A stretch of DNA of 64,000 nt, taken from NCBI RefSeq assembly GCF_013364155.1, contig NZ_CP054916.1:7532001-7596000 (forward strand), read 5' to 3'. The DNA comes from Streptomyces sp. NA02950 (GTDB lineage Bacteria; Actinomycetota; Actinomycetes; Streptomycetales; Streptomycetaceae). Shown one piece after another: positions 1 to 7,614 of the stretch. A program made the position numbers and the translations under genes. The notes beneath the pieces are model-generated. The model saw only the letters and a list, made by a program, of their open reading frames with translations, searched no databases and had not been told where the DNA came from. How positions within the stretch are numbered: position 1 is the stretch's first letter; each line of letters opens with the position of its first letter.

Positions 1-1827
1 AGCTCTGGACAGACCTACGAAGAAAGTTGCAGTTCCTTCGGGGAGGTCCCTGCCGAGAGCCCACCACTGTCTGTCGTGAATGCCCAGGAAGAATACCGTG
101 TGGTATTCAAGGCCCTTGCTGCGGTGAGCCGTGAGCAGGACGACGGCTTCGGTGCACTCGAACTCATTGAGTACCTCCCCCCAGTCAGCAGCCGGGGCAA
201 TTGAGGTCTCAAGGCGTGCCTCGAACGCGCCCCTGATGAGGTCGAAGTCCTCGCCGGGCGTCGTCGCCTTGACGTAGCGACGGAGGGCGGTGCCGTCGAC
301 GAGAGCGAGTACCTGCTGGACGGTGTCGGCGGCGGACACAGTCGACGGAGGGTGGGATTCGAGCCAGGCCCGTAGCCGGAGAGTCATCCCGGTAAGGTTC
401 TCGCCGACTCGGTGCTGGTCGACTTCGTCGTCGGTCGCGCCGTGCACACGCTCCAGAGTCGTCGATACGTCCTGCCAGATGGTGGGCAGGCCATGGGGCT
501 CGTGCGCCAGCCGGAGCAGCCCGATGAGCAGGTGGGTGGTCTCGCTCTTCAGCAGGTCTTGGAGGGCCATTTTGCCGACCCGTGCGTCGTCGTTGCGGAC
601 TCTGATCCCGTGCTGGGCAAGGTGCGCCCGGAACAGCGGCTCGAAGTCCTTGATTTTCTGCCGTGCGATGAACGCGAAGTCCGCCGGGGTGCGGTTCGAT
701 CTGGCGATGTCGCGGGCAATCCAGTCGGCAATGAGCTGTGCCTCTGCCTGGGCGGTGGAGAACGTCCACAGTACGGCTGGATCGTGTCCGTCTTCGGCGG
801 TTGCCTTCGAGGTGGCCCGTACGGCGGTGGGGCCCAGCCGACGAGCGATGACGTGCTGCAGCGCGACTAGCGCGTCGCTGGAACGGAAATTCCAGGCCAG
901 CGAGTAAGTGGTGGCGTCAAATGCGTCGGTGAAGCGTTGGACAGCGTTGGGCAGGGCGCCGGCCCAGCCCATGATCCGCTGCTTGCTGTCGCCGACCGCG
1001 GTCACGGCGGTCTCCTCCCCGAACACGGACGTGAGGAAGGAAAACTGCGCGCTGGTCGTGTCCTGGAATTCGTCGACGAACACCACGGGGTAGGTCATGC
1101 GCAGGGCGCGTCTGAGTCCCGCCACCGCGCGGACCAGCAGCTCCGCGAGCCGGTTCAGCATGACGAAGTCGAGTTGGGCCTTTCCCGACCGTAGGTAGCG
1201 GGCGTGCCACCACTCGCGCACGGCGTACGAGATGGCGTCGATTTCGTCATCGGCGGGCACGATCTCTGGCAGGTCGTAATTGCCGACGACACCGGGGACG
1301 AAGCGGTTCGTCTGGAATCGGGCGACCTCCCACCGCAGTGACTCGGGGGCAGCGTGAGCGATGCCGTTGAGGAACGCTCCCACCTCCGCGTTGGAGGCCG
1401 TGCTGATGTCGTACCCATCAACCATGCGCCAGTCTGGCGGTAGAGCCGGCGCGAACCGATCCACCAGTCCCTTGGTGAACGCATCGAAGGTCATCGACGC
1501 GAATCGACCGGCGTGTTCCGGGACACGGGCAGCGACACGGCGGCCGAGGTTGGCAGCAGCGTCCCGCTTGAAGGAGATCGCCAGAATGTGCTGTGGCCAC
1601 GGGCAGAGCCCGGTCTGCAAGAGGTACGCGGCGCGCTGAGCGAGGAACTCCGTTTTGCCCGCGCCAGGCCCGGCCACTACTGCCACGTTGCCGACGTCCC
1701 GCAGAGCCTCCCACGCAGATGGCTCCAAGTCCTCGATGCCCGCCGGGCGCCAACCGTCCGCCGGGATTAGCGCAGTCCGGCGTGGTGCCGCCGGGGGCGT
1801 TGGGATGAGAGGGCCGGGGGTGCTCAC
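1..1827 (-). CDS. gajB: UvrD/Rep-like SF1 helicase, Gabija GajB-like (C-terminus outside window)
   Basis: Reads from a GTG at 1827 for 609 codons without a stop and leaves the window at base 1. Helicase motifs are visible: Walker A GPGAGKT (residues 53-59), motif II VDEFQD (251-256), GDSKQR (motif III), LAWNFRS (motif IV), TAHRSKGLEY (motif V) and VGLSRA (motif VI) in the last visible residues, so only a short C-terminus is missing. The GTG overlaps the TGA of the upstream OLD-nuclease gene by 4 bases, implying translational coupling. A class 2 OLD nuclease followed by a UvrD-like helicase is the defining layout of Gabija anti-phage systems, where the helicase partners the nuclease. Both proteins are longer than the Bacillus pair, so a divergent Gabija is inferred. 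Confidence 0.85.
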   Translation of the reverse strand, partial: MSTPGPLIPTPPAAPRRTALIPADGWRPAGIEDLEPSAWEALRDVGNVAVVAGPGAGKTEFLAQRAAYLLQTGLCPWPQHILAISFKRDAAANLGRRVAARVPEHAGRFASMTFDAFTKGLVDRFAPALPPDWRMVDGYDISTASNAEVGAFLNGIAHAAPESLRWEVARFQTNRFVPGVVGNYDLPEIVPADDEIDAISYAVREWWHARYLRSGKAQLDFVMLNRLAELLVRAVAGLRRALRMTYPVVFVDEFQDTTSAQFSFLTSVFGEETAVTAVGDSKQRIMGWAGALPNAVQRFTDAFDATTYSLAWNFRSSDALVALQHVIARRLGPTAVRATSKATAEDGHDPAVLWTFSTAQAEAQLIADWIARDIARSNRTPADFAFIARQKIKDFEPLFRAHLAQHGIRVRNDDARVGKMALQDLLKSETTHLLIGLLRLAHEPHGLPTIWQDVSTTLERVHGATDDEVDQHRVGENLTGMTLRLRAWLESHPPSTVSAADTVQQVLALVDGTALRRYVKATTPGEDFDLIRGAFEARLETSIAPAADWGEVLNEFECTEAVVLLTAHRSKGLEYHTVFFLGIHDRQWWALGRDLPEGTATFFVGLSRA

Positions 1828-3812
1828 AGCGAGATCGCCTTCCGGATGTGCTCCACGAGGGCGGTGAGGACCTCCGGGACATTCAGTCTGATCTCTTTGT
1901 CGCTGAGGCGGCCGAGCGCGCTCATGTGAGTGCTTGGTTTCGACCGTGACAGGAACAGGTAGCGGTACCAGCCCAGCCACTCGGTCTTGTTCTCCCAGTA
2001 GCGCGGCCTGGTTCCCTTCGCTCCCAGGACCGTGGTGGTGGGGTCACTGGAGTCCGGCCCGTGTTGGTTGCCTTCGAGGTGGGTGTAGGCGTTCTCGAAC
2101 GCGCACAACATGGCGTAGTCAAGGTCGAGCGGCTCGGAGTAGAAGACGGCGAAGGTGCGCAGATGCTGCAGGATCGGACGGATGTGCTTGAGGAGGAGGC
2201 CGTCGTGGATCTCTTCGACCTCGTCGTAGCCGTTCAGCCCTTCCAACGGGTCCAGCCCGTTGTCCATGAGACGGTTGCACGCGTCTCGGAGCCGGGCCGG
2301 GCCGGAACCGGCCTTGCCGTAGTCGAGATCCAGCAGGGTGGCATGGGGGACGTCCAGGTCGTTGAGCAGCTTCCACATGTGGTTGGTGTGCCGGCCGTCG
2401 AGCGGCACCATCGCTACGAACGACGGGTCCAGGTGTACACCGTGGGCCCGGGCGACCCGGGGGATGACGAGCTGCTCAGTATCACCTTCGCCGAGCACCA
2501 CGAACTTGGCAAAGTACAGTTCCGGGTGGGCTCGCACCGCCTCACGCACATACTTCCCCGCCTCGGTGGTGTCGTCGGGGAGAGTGATCTCTCGGACCGA
2601 TGCGGTCGCTGTGACCGGCTCCGTACGGAAGTACCGAACGTCCTCCGGGCGGATACGGGGCATGACGCTGGCGGAGTGGCTGGAGAGGACCGCCTGCGTC
2701 GCCGTGGAGCCGCTCAGCGCCTGCAATTGACCGACGATCCGGGACAGGAAGAACGGCGCAAGGCTGTTCTCCGGTTCCTCGACCGCGATCAGGGTCAGGT
2801 TCGGCAGATGCGCGGCCTCCAGCGTGAAGTCGTCGCTGTGCTGGCCGCCGTAGACCGCAGCTTCGACGTCGAGGGCCGCTGCCACCAGAGCGAGGTGCAA
2901 CAGCGACCGTTGCCCGTCGCTCAGCATGCGTGCCGGCCTGGGGCGGCTGTGGTGATCGGGCTCGAAGACAAGCTCGGAGTTGCGGATCAGCTGGGTGAAG
3001 TCGCCGTCGAGGAGACGTAGTTTGGGTTCCGAGTGCAGACCCGCGTCGTGCAGCTCCTGCCACCGCGCGCTCAGCGCGCCCTCGACCGCCCGGACAACGG
3101 GCTCGTCGGCGAACTGATCGGCGACTTCCGCCGCGTGGTCAGTGACGAGGTCGCGCAAATCAGATGACCACTGCGCTGCCCGCCAGAGCCGACTGCGGAG
3201 GAAGGCCGTCACCTGGCGCACGCCGTCGCGTGAGGCCGGAATGTAGATCATCTGGATGCGGCTGCGCTCCCGAGCCGTCAACGGCACGTAGTCGTCCTCG
3301 CTGTACTCCTCGGCGAGGGTGTTGACGATCACACGTGTCTCGGTGATGGCACCCTCCACCGTGCCGTCGTCGACCCATTCCGCCAGGAGTGCCAACCGCA
3401 CCTTCAGCTCGCCATCCTCCGTGGCGGCCATGCGACGGAAGAACTCCGGTACCGCTCGGAGCACTTCCGCCCGCTCCTGGTGTTCATCGCCCTCCGCGGC
3501 GTCATCATCTGCATCCCCGACCTCGTCGTCCTCTCCGGGGTCGTCGAGTTCGGGGAAGGCGAGTACCGCTTCGATCGTCAACTCACGGCTGGCGGGAACG
3601 TCGGTCTCGCCAGCGGGCACGTGGAAGTCGTCCACGCGTACGGACCGCTCCTGCCCGGATATCCCGAACAACCGCAGCAGCGCCTCGCACGCCGCGGTCT
3701 TGCCCGAGCCATTGGCGCCGATAAAGGCGGTCATGCCTGAGTGCAGCCGAAGGGAAGTGCGCCCCGGCCCGAAGCACTTGAAGTTCTCCAGCACGAGCTT
3801 CTCGATGAACAT
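1824..3812 (-). CDS. gajA: OLD-family ATP-dependent endonuclease, Gabija GajA-like
   Basis: A 662-residue protein. The N-terminal ABC-type ATPase has Walker A GANGSGKT (32-39), signature-like LSDGQRSLL (298-306), Walker B LIAVEEPE (341-348) and H-loop SSHSAS (377-382). An acidic low-complexity insert occupies about 90-115. A TOPRIM domain follows, with the catalytic glutamate in LGEGDTE (440-446) and the metal-binding DLD at 495-497. This is the order found in OLD nucleases; pairing with a UvrD-like helicase makes it class 2, as in Gabija GajA, a nucleotide-sensing DNA nuclease. It starts at ATG 3812 with MFIEKLVLENF, a typical SMC/OLD beginning. An inverted repeat lies 35 bases upstream. Function by family is strong; anti-phage activity is inferred. 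Confidence 0.88.
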   Translation of the reverse strand: MFIEKLVLENFKCFGPGRTSLRLHSGMTAFIGANGSGKTAACEALLRLFGISGQERSVRVDDFHVPAGETDVPASRELTIEAVLAFPELDDPGEDDEVGDADDDAAEGDEHQERAEVLRAVPEFFRRMAATEDGELKVRLALLAEWVDDGTVEGAITETRVIVNTLAEEYSEDDYVPLTARERSRIQMIYIPASRDGVRQVTAFLRSRLWRAAQWSSDLRDLVTDHAAEVADQFADEPVVRAVEGALSARWQELHDAGLHSEPKLRLLDGDFTQLIRNSELVFEPDHHSRPRPARMLSDGQRSLLHLALVAAALDVEAAVYGGQHSDDFTLEAAHLPNLTLIAVEEPENSLAPFFLSRIVGQLQALSGSTATQAVLSSHSASVMPRIRPEDVRYFRTEPVTATASVREITLPDDTTEAGKYVREAVRAHPELYFAKFVVLGEGDTEQLVIPRVARAHGVHLDPSFVAMVPLDGRHTNHMWKLLNDLDVPHATLLDLDYGKAGSGPARLRDACNRLMDNGLDPLEGLNGYDEVEEIHDGLLLKHIRPILQHLRTFAVFYSEPLDLDYAMLCAFENAYTHLEGNQHGPDSSDPTTTVLGAKGTRPRYWENKTEWLGWYRYLFLSRSKPSTHMSALGRLSDKEIRLNVPEVLTALVEHIRKAISL

Positions 3813-3846
3813 TCGTCACTTTCCGATACAACGATGTCATGGGCGG

Positions 3847-3871
3847 CGATACCGCGCCGAAGAGGGTATCG
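3847..3871. promoter_or_regulatory. Inverted repeat upstream of the Gabija-like operon
   Basis: Two 7-base arms, CGATACC and GGTATCG, are separated by 11 bases, 35 bases before the ATG of the OLD nuclease gene. The position suits an operator or an RNA hairpin in the 5' untranslated region. No regulator gene with a recognisable DNA-binding domain is adjacent, so its role is inferred only from position and symmetry. Confidence 0.35.
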
Positions 3872-3984
3872 AAATCATGTGATCTCCGGGCTCGTACGAT
3901 CAAAGTCGTCGCGGGCCTTGCCCGCGGCAACACCCGTAACGCGGCCAGAGTGAGCCACGCCAGCCACGTGAGCGCCATAGGCAG

Positions 3985-4227
3985 CTACCCGGCCCAACCG
4001 ATCTCGCGTACCTCGATGGCCCCGTCGTGCGGCATGTACTGGATCCAGCAGTGCGCCCCGAACGCTTCACGGATCTCCTCGACACTGCCTGGGTCCCGTA
4101 CATCCGGCCACTCCCTTGGAGTGGCACGCACGAGCTCGACGAGCTCCAGGACCTCGCGCCGCGCGTCCGCCGGCAATTCGCCCATCACGTCGGAGGCCAG
4201 TTCCTCCACCACCACGCCATAACGCAT
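3985..4227 (-). CDS. Small 80-residue protein, possibly RelE/ParE-like
   Basis: Begins at ATG 4227 (MRYGVVVEE) and ends EVREIGWAG. The layout, a short beta-like start, an alpha-helical stretch around LPADARREVLELVELVRATP and a beta-rich end with WIQYMPHDGAIEVREI, resembles the compact RelE/ParE toxin fold, but no catalytic residues can be assigned. It lies 172 bases upstream of the OLD nuclease gene on the same strand. No antitoxin-like partner was recognised beside it. It could equally be an accessory protein of the neighbouring defence operon or an unrelated small protein. A longer in-frame start at 4395 adds residues with poor composition and was not chosen. Confidence 0.45.
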   Translation of the reverse strand: MRYGVVVEELASDVMGELPADARREVLELVELVRATPREWPDVRDPGSVEEIREAFGAHCWIQYMPHDGAIEVREIGWAG

Positions 4228-4691
4228 TGCACGCCCCCGTGCTCGTGAGCATCTGTGCAGCACGGTACGGCTTCGTGTACAACCGCCCGCGATGCTGTGG
4301 ATAACTCTTGACGGTGTCTGCTCAAGTCGCGTTGTGTGTCCACGATGAGTGCGTGACCCCGAACCGGTGCGGGGGAGGCGAAGAGAACGGGGCACGGTCT
4401 TGGCCCCTTCTCCGCGGCCCGTCGGGCCAACTCGGATCCCAGAAGGCCGCGATCGCGGCTGTCACGCCGGGGCGCGCTCGGGACCGACTCCGACGGGCAG
4501 CGTGTTCCCGGTGCGGGCGAACGAAGCCGGCGGCGTTATGGACTCATCGAGGTGTCCGGCGAGCTGTCCCAGCTTCCGCCCGGCAGTGAATCGGACGAGG
4601 ACGCGTAGACGTGGTGGGTCTTCCTGCTGAGGGCAATCCGGCCTCCGGTGGGAAGCAAGGCGTGTGCCGCGTCAGCCGATAGAGTGTCAGC
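4228..4691. other. Intergenic region, no gene seen
   Basis: About 460 bases between divergently placed small genes. Reading frames here are arginine- and proline-rich shadows. A TTGACG hexamer near 4309 could be a -35 element, but no convincing -10 follows. One DnaA-box-like nonamer at 4296-4304 stands alone. Confidence 0.4.
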
Positions 4692-5591
4692 GTGGGGCTG
4701 ATCGGGGGCAATCTCGCGCTGAGAGCAGGTCTCGCGCTGTCCTTTTCGGTGACCGAGGCCATGCGGCTGATGGCCGCCGTGCCAGAAGGCGTAGCCGTCA
4801 ACGTCTGGCGGGCGAGATGCACCGTCATGCACGGCCACTTCAGGGACGGCTACGACAGCTTTAGTAAGCACCCGGTAGTCCACAGGGCTCCTCAGGAGCA
4901 GGCACGGTTGCTGCGGTCCATGGCGAGGTGCGTGCAAGACGCTAGGTTCGCCGAGATGTGCCGCGATCACGCTGACCATCTGGTTGTGGCCGAAGACAGA
5001 CTGACGGAAGAAGGCAAAACCGACGAGGCGATCACGGTTCGGGCTCTGGCGCTCGGCATGCCCATGGAGTGGATGGTCCAACTCTGGCGGCTCGCGGATG
5101 TCATGAGCGAACTCCGCGCCCGGCAGAAGGCTTGGGGGGAGAACCACCACCGCATCGCGCGCGCGTTGAAGTCTGCCCGCATCCCGCTGTGGGTCGTGGC
5201 CGCACTGGACGAAATCCCCCTCGACGACCTCCGCTCGATGACCCCCAGAGACCTGGTCAGCCGGGCCGGCCGCAGCGAAGGCTTCCTCACCGAGGCGGCG
5301 CGCGTGCTCGACAGCCTGCGCATCCTCGCCTTGCTCGGTGTCGAACCAGCGGCATGGAACACGCTGCTGGACATACTCACGGCCTGTCTTGAAGCTGAAG
5401 CGGAGATTCAGGCGTCGTGTACCGCGAAGCGGGATGTGCTGCCTCGGCTATGTCGTCCGCCGGGGCAGCTATTGCGTGCGGAACCGCGTGCGCCGCGAGC
5501 ACCAGGTCCTGCGATCCCTCGTTCAGTCACCGTGCAGGGCCGCCGCCGGCTGCATCGAGCCGGAGGGTGTGGAGGGCGCCTGACCGCGTAG
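4692..5591 (+). CDS. Hypothetical helical protein, 299 residues
   Basis: Opens with GTG at 4692. I do not recognise the family. Residues 1 to about 235 look like genuine soluble, mostly helical protein (for example LRSMARCVQDARFAEMC and LVSRAGRSEGFLTEAARVLD). The last 60 residues become arginine-, proline- and glycine-rich, like a shadow frame. A frame change near 5400 is therefore possible, with the true C-terminus in another frame (one alternative reads GYVVRRGSYCVRNRVRREHQ). It precedes a tiny plus-strand gene and a strong terminator, so 4692-5857 may be one transcription unit next to the Gabija-like genes. Transposon-free here, it is either a hypothetical accessory gene or slightly decayed. 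Confidence 0.5.
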   Translation: MGLIGGNLALRAGLALSFSVTEAMRLMAAVPEGVAVNVWRARCTVMHGHFRDGYDSFSKHPVVHRAPQEQARLLRSMARCVQDARFAEMCRDHADHLVVAEDRLTEEGKTDEAITVRALALGMPMEWMVQLWRLADVMSELRARQKAWGENHHRIARALKSARIPLWVVAALDEIPLDDLRSMTPRDLVSRAGRSEGFLTEAARVLDSLRILALLGVEPAAWNTLLDILTACLEAEAEIQASCTAKRDVLPRLCRPPGQLLRAEPRAPRAPGPAIPRSVTVQGRRRLHRAGGCGGRLTA

Positions 5592-5627
5592 CGGCGGGAC
5601 GGTCCTGCTCGACCCTGAGGACCGAGG

Positions 5628-5807
5628 TTGAATCTCGACGACATTGTCAACGCCATCTCTGCCATCGCGGGTGTCGGTTCGCTGGCGCTCCAGATCATCG
5701 AGGGGCGGCGTCGACAGAGCGATGCTCGTGACAACGCAGGAGATGGCCGGCCGGCCTCTGACGCTGATCCTGGCTGCTGTGAGCCGGGCAGCACGCCGAC
5801 CGAGTAG
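5628..5807 (+). CDS. Small 59-residue hypothetical protein
   Basis: Starts at TTG 5628 with GAGG about 8 bases before it; an in-frame stop at 5616 limits the upstream reach. The first half (IVNAISAIAGVGSLALQIIE) is a single amphipathic or membrane-prone helix; the second half is charged and Asp/Gly/Pro-rich. It follows the hypothetical gene by 36 bases and stops 9 bases before a perfect hairpin terminator, which supports a real 3' end. Function unknown. Confidence 0.4.
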   Translation: MNLDDIVNAISAIAGVGSLALQIIEGRRRQSDARDNAGDGRPASDADPGCCEPGSTPTE

Positions 5808-5815
5808 GTGAAAGG

Positions 5816-5857
5816 CTGGTTGGGGGTGCCCACAAATGGGCGGGCACCCCCAACCAG
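5816..5857 (+). terminator. Strong hairpin terminator
   Basis: A perfect 16-base stem (arms 5816-5831 and 5842-5857) with a 10-base loop, rich in G and C, follows the small plus-strand gene. There is no U tract, as is usual in actinomycetes. Confidence 0.75.
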
Positions 5858-6255
5858 CACCATCCTCGCTCCGCGTATTGGCGATGGCGGGGCTGGTATG
5901 TGGCTGGACGTCACTCAGCCGTGTGCCGTGAGAGCTTCGACACGGACGGCGCGTCCGTCACTGCTACCCTGCTCTCCGTTGCCCGGGCCCGCGACGGTCG
6001 TCAGGGCGTGCCTGAGACCGCTACGTCCGCCCGCGCGACGACCTCACCCCAGACCAGACGCCGCCCTCCACCGCGCACAACCGAGCACCGTAGTAACGAC
6101 CCGTGACTGCTCTCCACGACAGATCTCCGTTCTGGCGTGCAGCCACATGCTCCTGCTCCGCTTCCGGCCGTGGGGCGCCATGTGCCGTCGAGCGGAATGC
6201 CGGCGACCAACGCGCGCCGGTAGGCGATCAAACCGTCGTCGGCAGCGATCGTTTA
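5858..6255. other. Non-coding or decayed stretch before the IS5 element
   Basis: Nearly 400 bases without a supported gene. On the minus strand near 6160-6255 a short frame reads LIAYRRALVAGIPLDGTW, protein-like but interrupted by the insertion at 6256, so a gene remnant is possible. Nothing else was recognised. Confidence 0.35.
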
Positions 6256-7148
6256 GAGGAGCTAACACAAACGGCTGATGGTGTTGGTGGGCCGTGTCTG
6301 GCATCGGTCTGCCGCTGTTGAGTACGCGTGGGCAAGGTGCCGCCGTGGATCGTGACGGACGAGCTGTGGGCTCGGGTGGAGCCGCTGTTGCCGGTGCGGC
6401 GGCAACGGCCCGACCGTCGCGGCCGGCCGGCTCTGGATGACCGCAGGTGTCTGCAGGGCATCCTGTTCGTGCTGCACACCGGCATCCAGTGGGAATGGCT
6501 GCCGCAGGAACTCGGCTTCGGATCCGGGATGACGTGCTGGCGGCGCCTGCGGGACTGGAACGCTGCCGGGGTGTGGGACCGGTTGCACCAACTGCTGCTG
6601 ACCGAGCTGCACCAGGCTGGGCAGTTGGACTGGAGCCGGGCCGTAGTCGACGGCTCGCACCGGCGGGCGGTGCGCGGCGGCCCAAAACCGGCCCGAGCCC
6701 GGTCGACCGTGCCCGACCCGGCTCGAAGCACCACGTGATCACCGATGCGCACGGCACCCCGTTGGCGGTGACGGCCACTGGCGGCAACCGGCACGACGTC
6801 ACCCAGCTGCTGCCGCTGCTGGACGCCATTCCCCGCATCCGCGGCCGGACAGGACGCCCCCGCCACCGCCCCAAACAGGTGTACGCCGACCGGGGCTACG
6901 ACTACGACAAGTACCGTCGTCTGCTGTGGAGACGCGGGATCAAGCCCGTCATCGCTCGCCGGGGCGTGGCGCACGGTTCGGGGCTGGGCGTTGTGCGGTG
7001 GGTGGTAGAGCGGACGAACGCCTGGATCCACGGCTTCCGCCGCCTGCGCATCCGGTACGAGATCCGTGACGATATCCACGAAGCGCTCCTCAAGCTGGCC
7101 TGCTGCGTGATCACCTACCGGCGCGTCTGCCGTTTGTGTTAGCTCCTC
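6256..7148 (+). mobile_element. IS5-family insertion sequence, 893 bp, complete
   Basis: Terminal inverted repeats of 20 bases match (GAGGAGCTAACACAAACGGC at 6256-6275, its complement at 7129-7148). The element is flanked by a TTA duplication (6253-6255 and 7149-7151), the TNA type used by some IS5 subgroups. It carries one transposase read by frameshifting. Confidence 0.92.
6328..7142 (+). CDS. IS5-family transposase made by programmed -1 frameshift
   Basis: The first frame (6328-6738) carries the helix-rich N-terminus beginning MGKVPPWIVTDELWARVEPL. The second frame carries the catalytic C-terminal DDE part (GSKHHVITDAHGTPL, VYADRGYD, WVVERTNAWIHGFRRLRIRY). A canonical slippery heptamer, C_CCA_AAA at 6681-6687, lies in the phase needed for a -1 shift. 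After the shift the peptide reads GGPKTGPSPVDRARPGSKHH, the sequence expected for this family. Both frames are open and the terminal repeats are intact, so the element may still be active. The GTG at 6328 is the likely start. Confidence 0.88.
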
Positions 7149-7161
7149 TTAGTAAGCGGCC

Positions 7162-7614
7162 TGTCGGCGAAACCTCAAAAGTGGACCACTGTCGGTCTCC
7201 CAAAGTTGACCCCTTTCGGGGGTCTGGCTCGTTGAGTCAGGCCGGGAGGATGGGCGATCGACGTGGAGGACTGGGCGGAGATCCGTCGGCTGCACCGCTC
7301 TGAGCAGATGCCGATCAGGGCGATCGCGAGGCATCTGGGGATCTCACGGAACACGGTCCGCCGGGCCCTGGCGGGCAACACACCGCCGAAGTACCAGCGG
7401 GAGCTGAAGGGGGCGATCGTGGACGCGGTCGAACCGCAGATCAGAGATCTTCTGCAGCGGTTCCCGGAGATGCCGGCGACGGTGATCGCTGAGCGGATCG
7501 GCTGGCAGCATTCGTACGAAGTCGTCAAACGACGGGTCCGTGAACTGCGGCCGGTCTATCGGGCGGCGGACCCGGTGTCGCGGACGGGCCATGAGCCGGG
7601 TGAACTGGCCCTGT
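7162..7614 (+). pseudogene. IS21-family IstA remnant (N-terminal part)
   Basis: From 7263 the reading frame gives MEDWAEIRRLHRSEQMPIRAI and a helix-turn-helix (AIARHLGISRNTVRRAL), the start of IS21-type IstA transposases. Sequence from about 7162 (TGTCGGCGAAACCTC, then AAAGTGGACC- and AAAGTTGACC-like repeats) looks like the left end of such an element. The gene is cut at about 7614, inside VSRTGHEPGEL, by the next insertion, and neither the catalytic domain nor IstB is present. It therefore cannot work alone. Confidence 0.8.

Noticed and set aside
4296..4304. DnaA box (complement of TTATCCACA), possible replication origin
   Set aside because: A single site with no companion boxes, no dnaA or dnaN genes and no AT-rich unwinding region.
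5408..5914. A 168-codon minus-strand frame over the strong terminator
   Set aside because: It runs across the perfect hairpin and two plus-strand genes; Arg/Pro/Ser-rich shadow.
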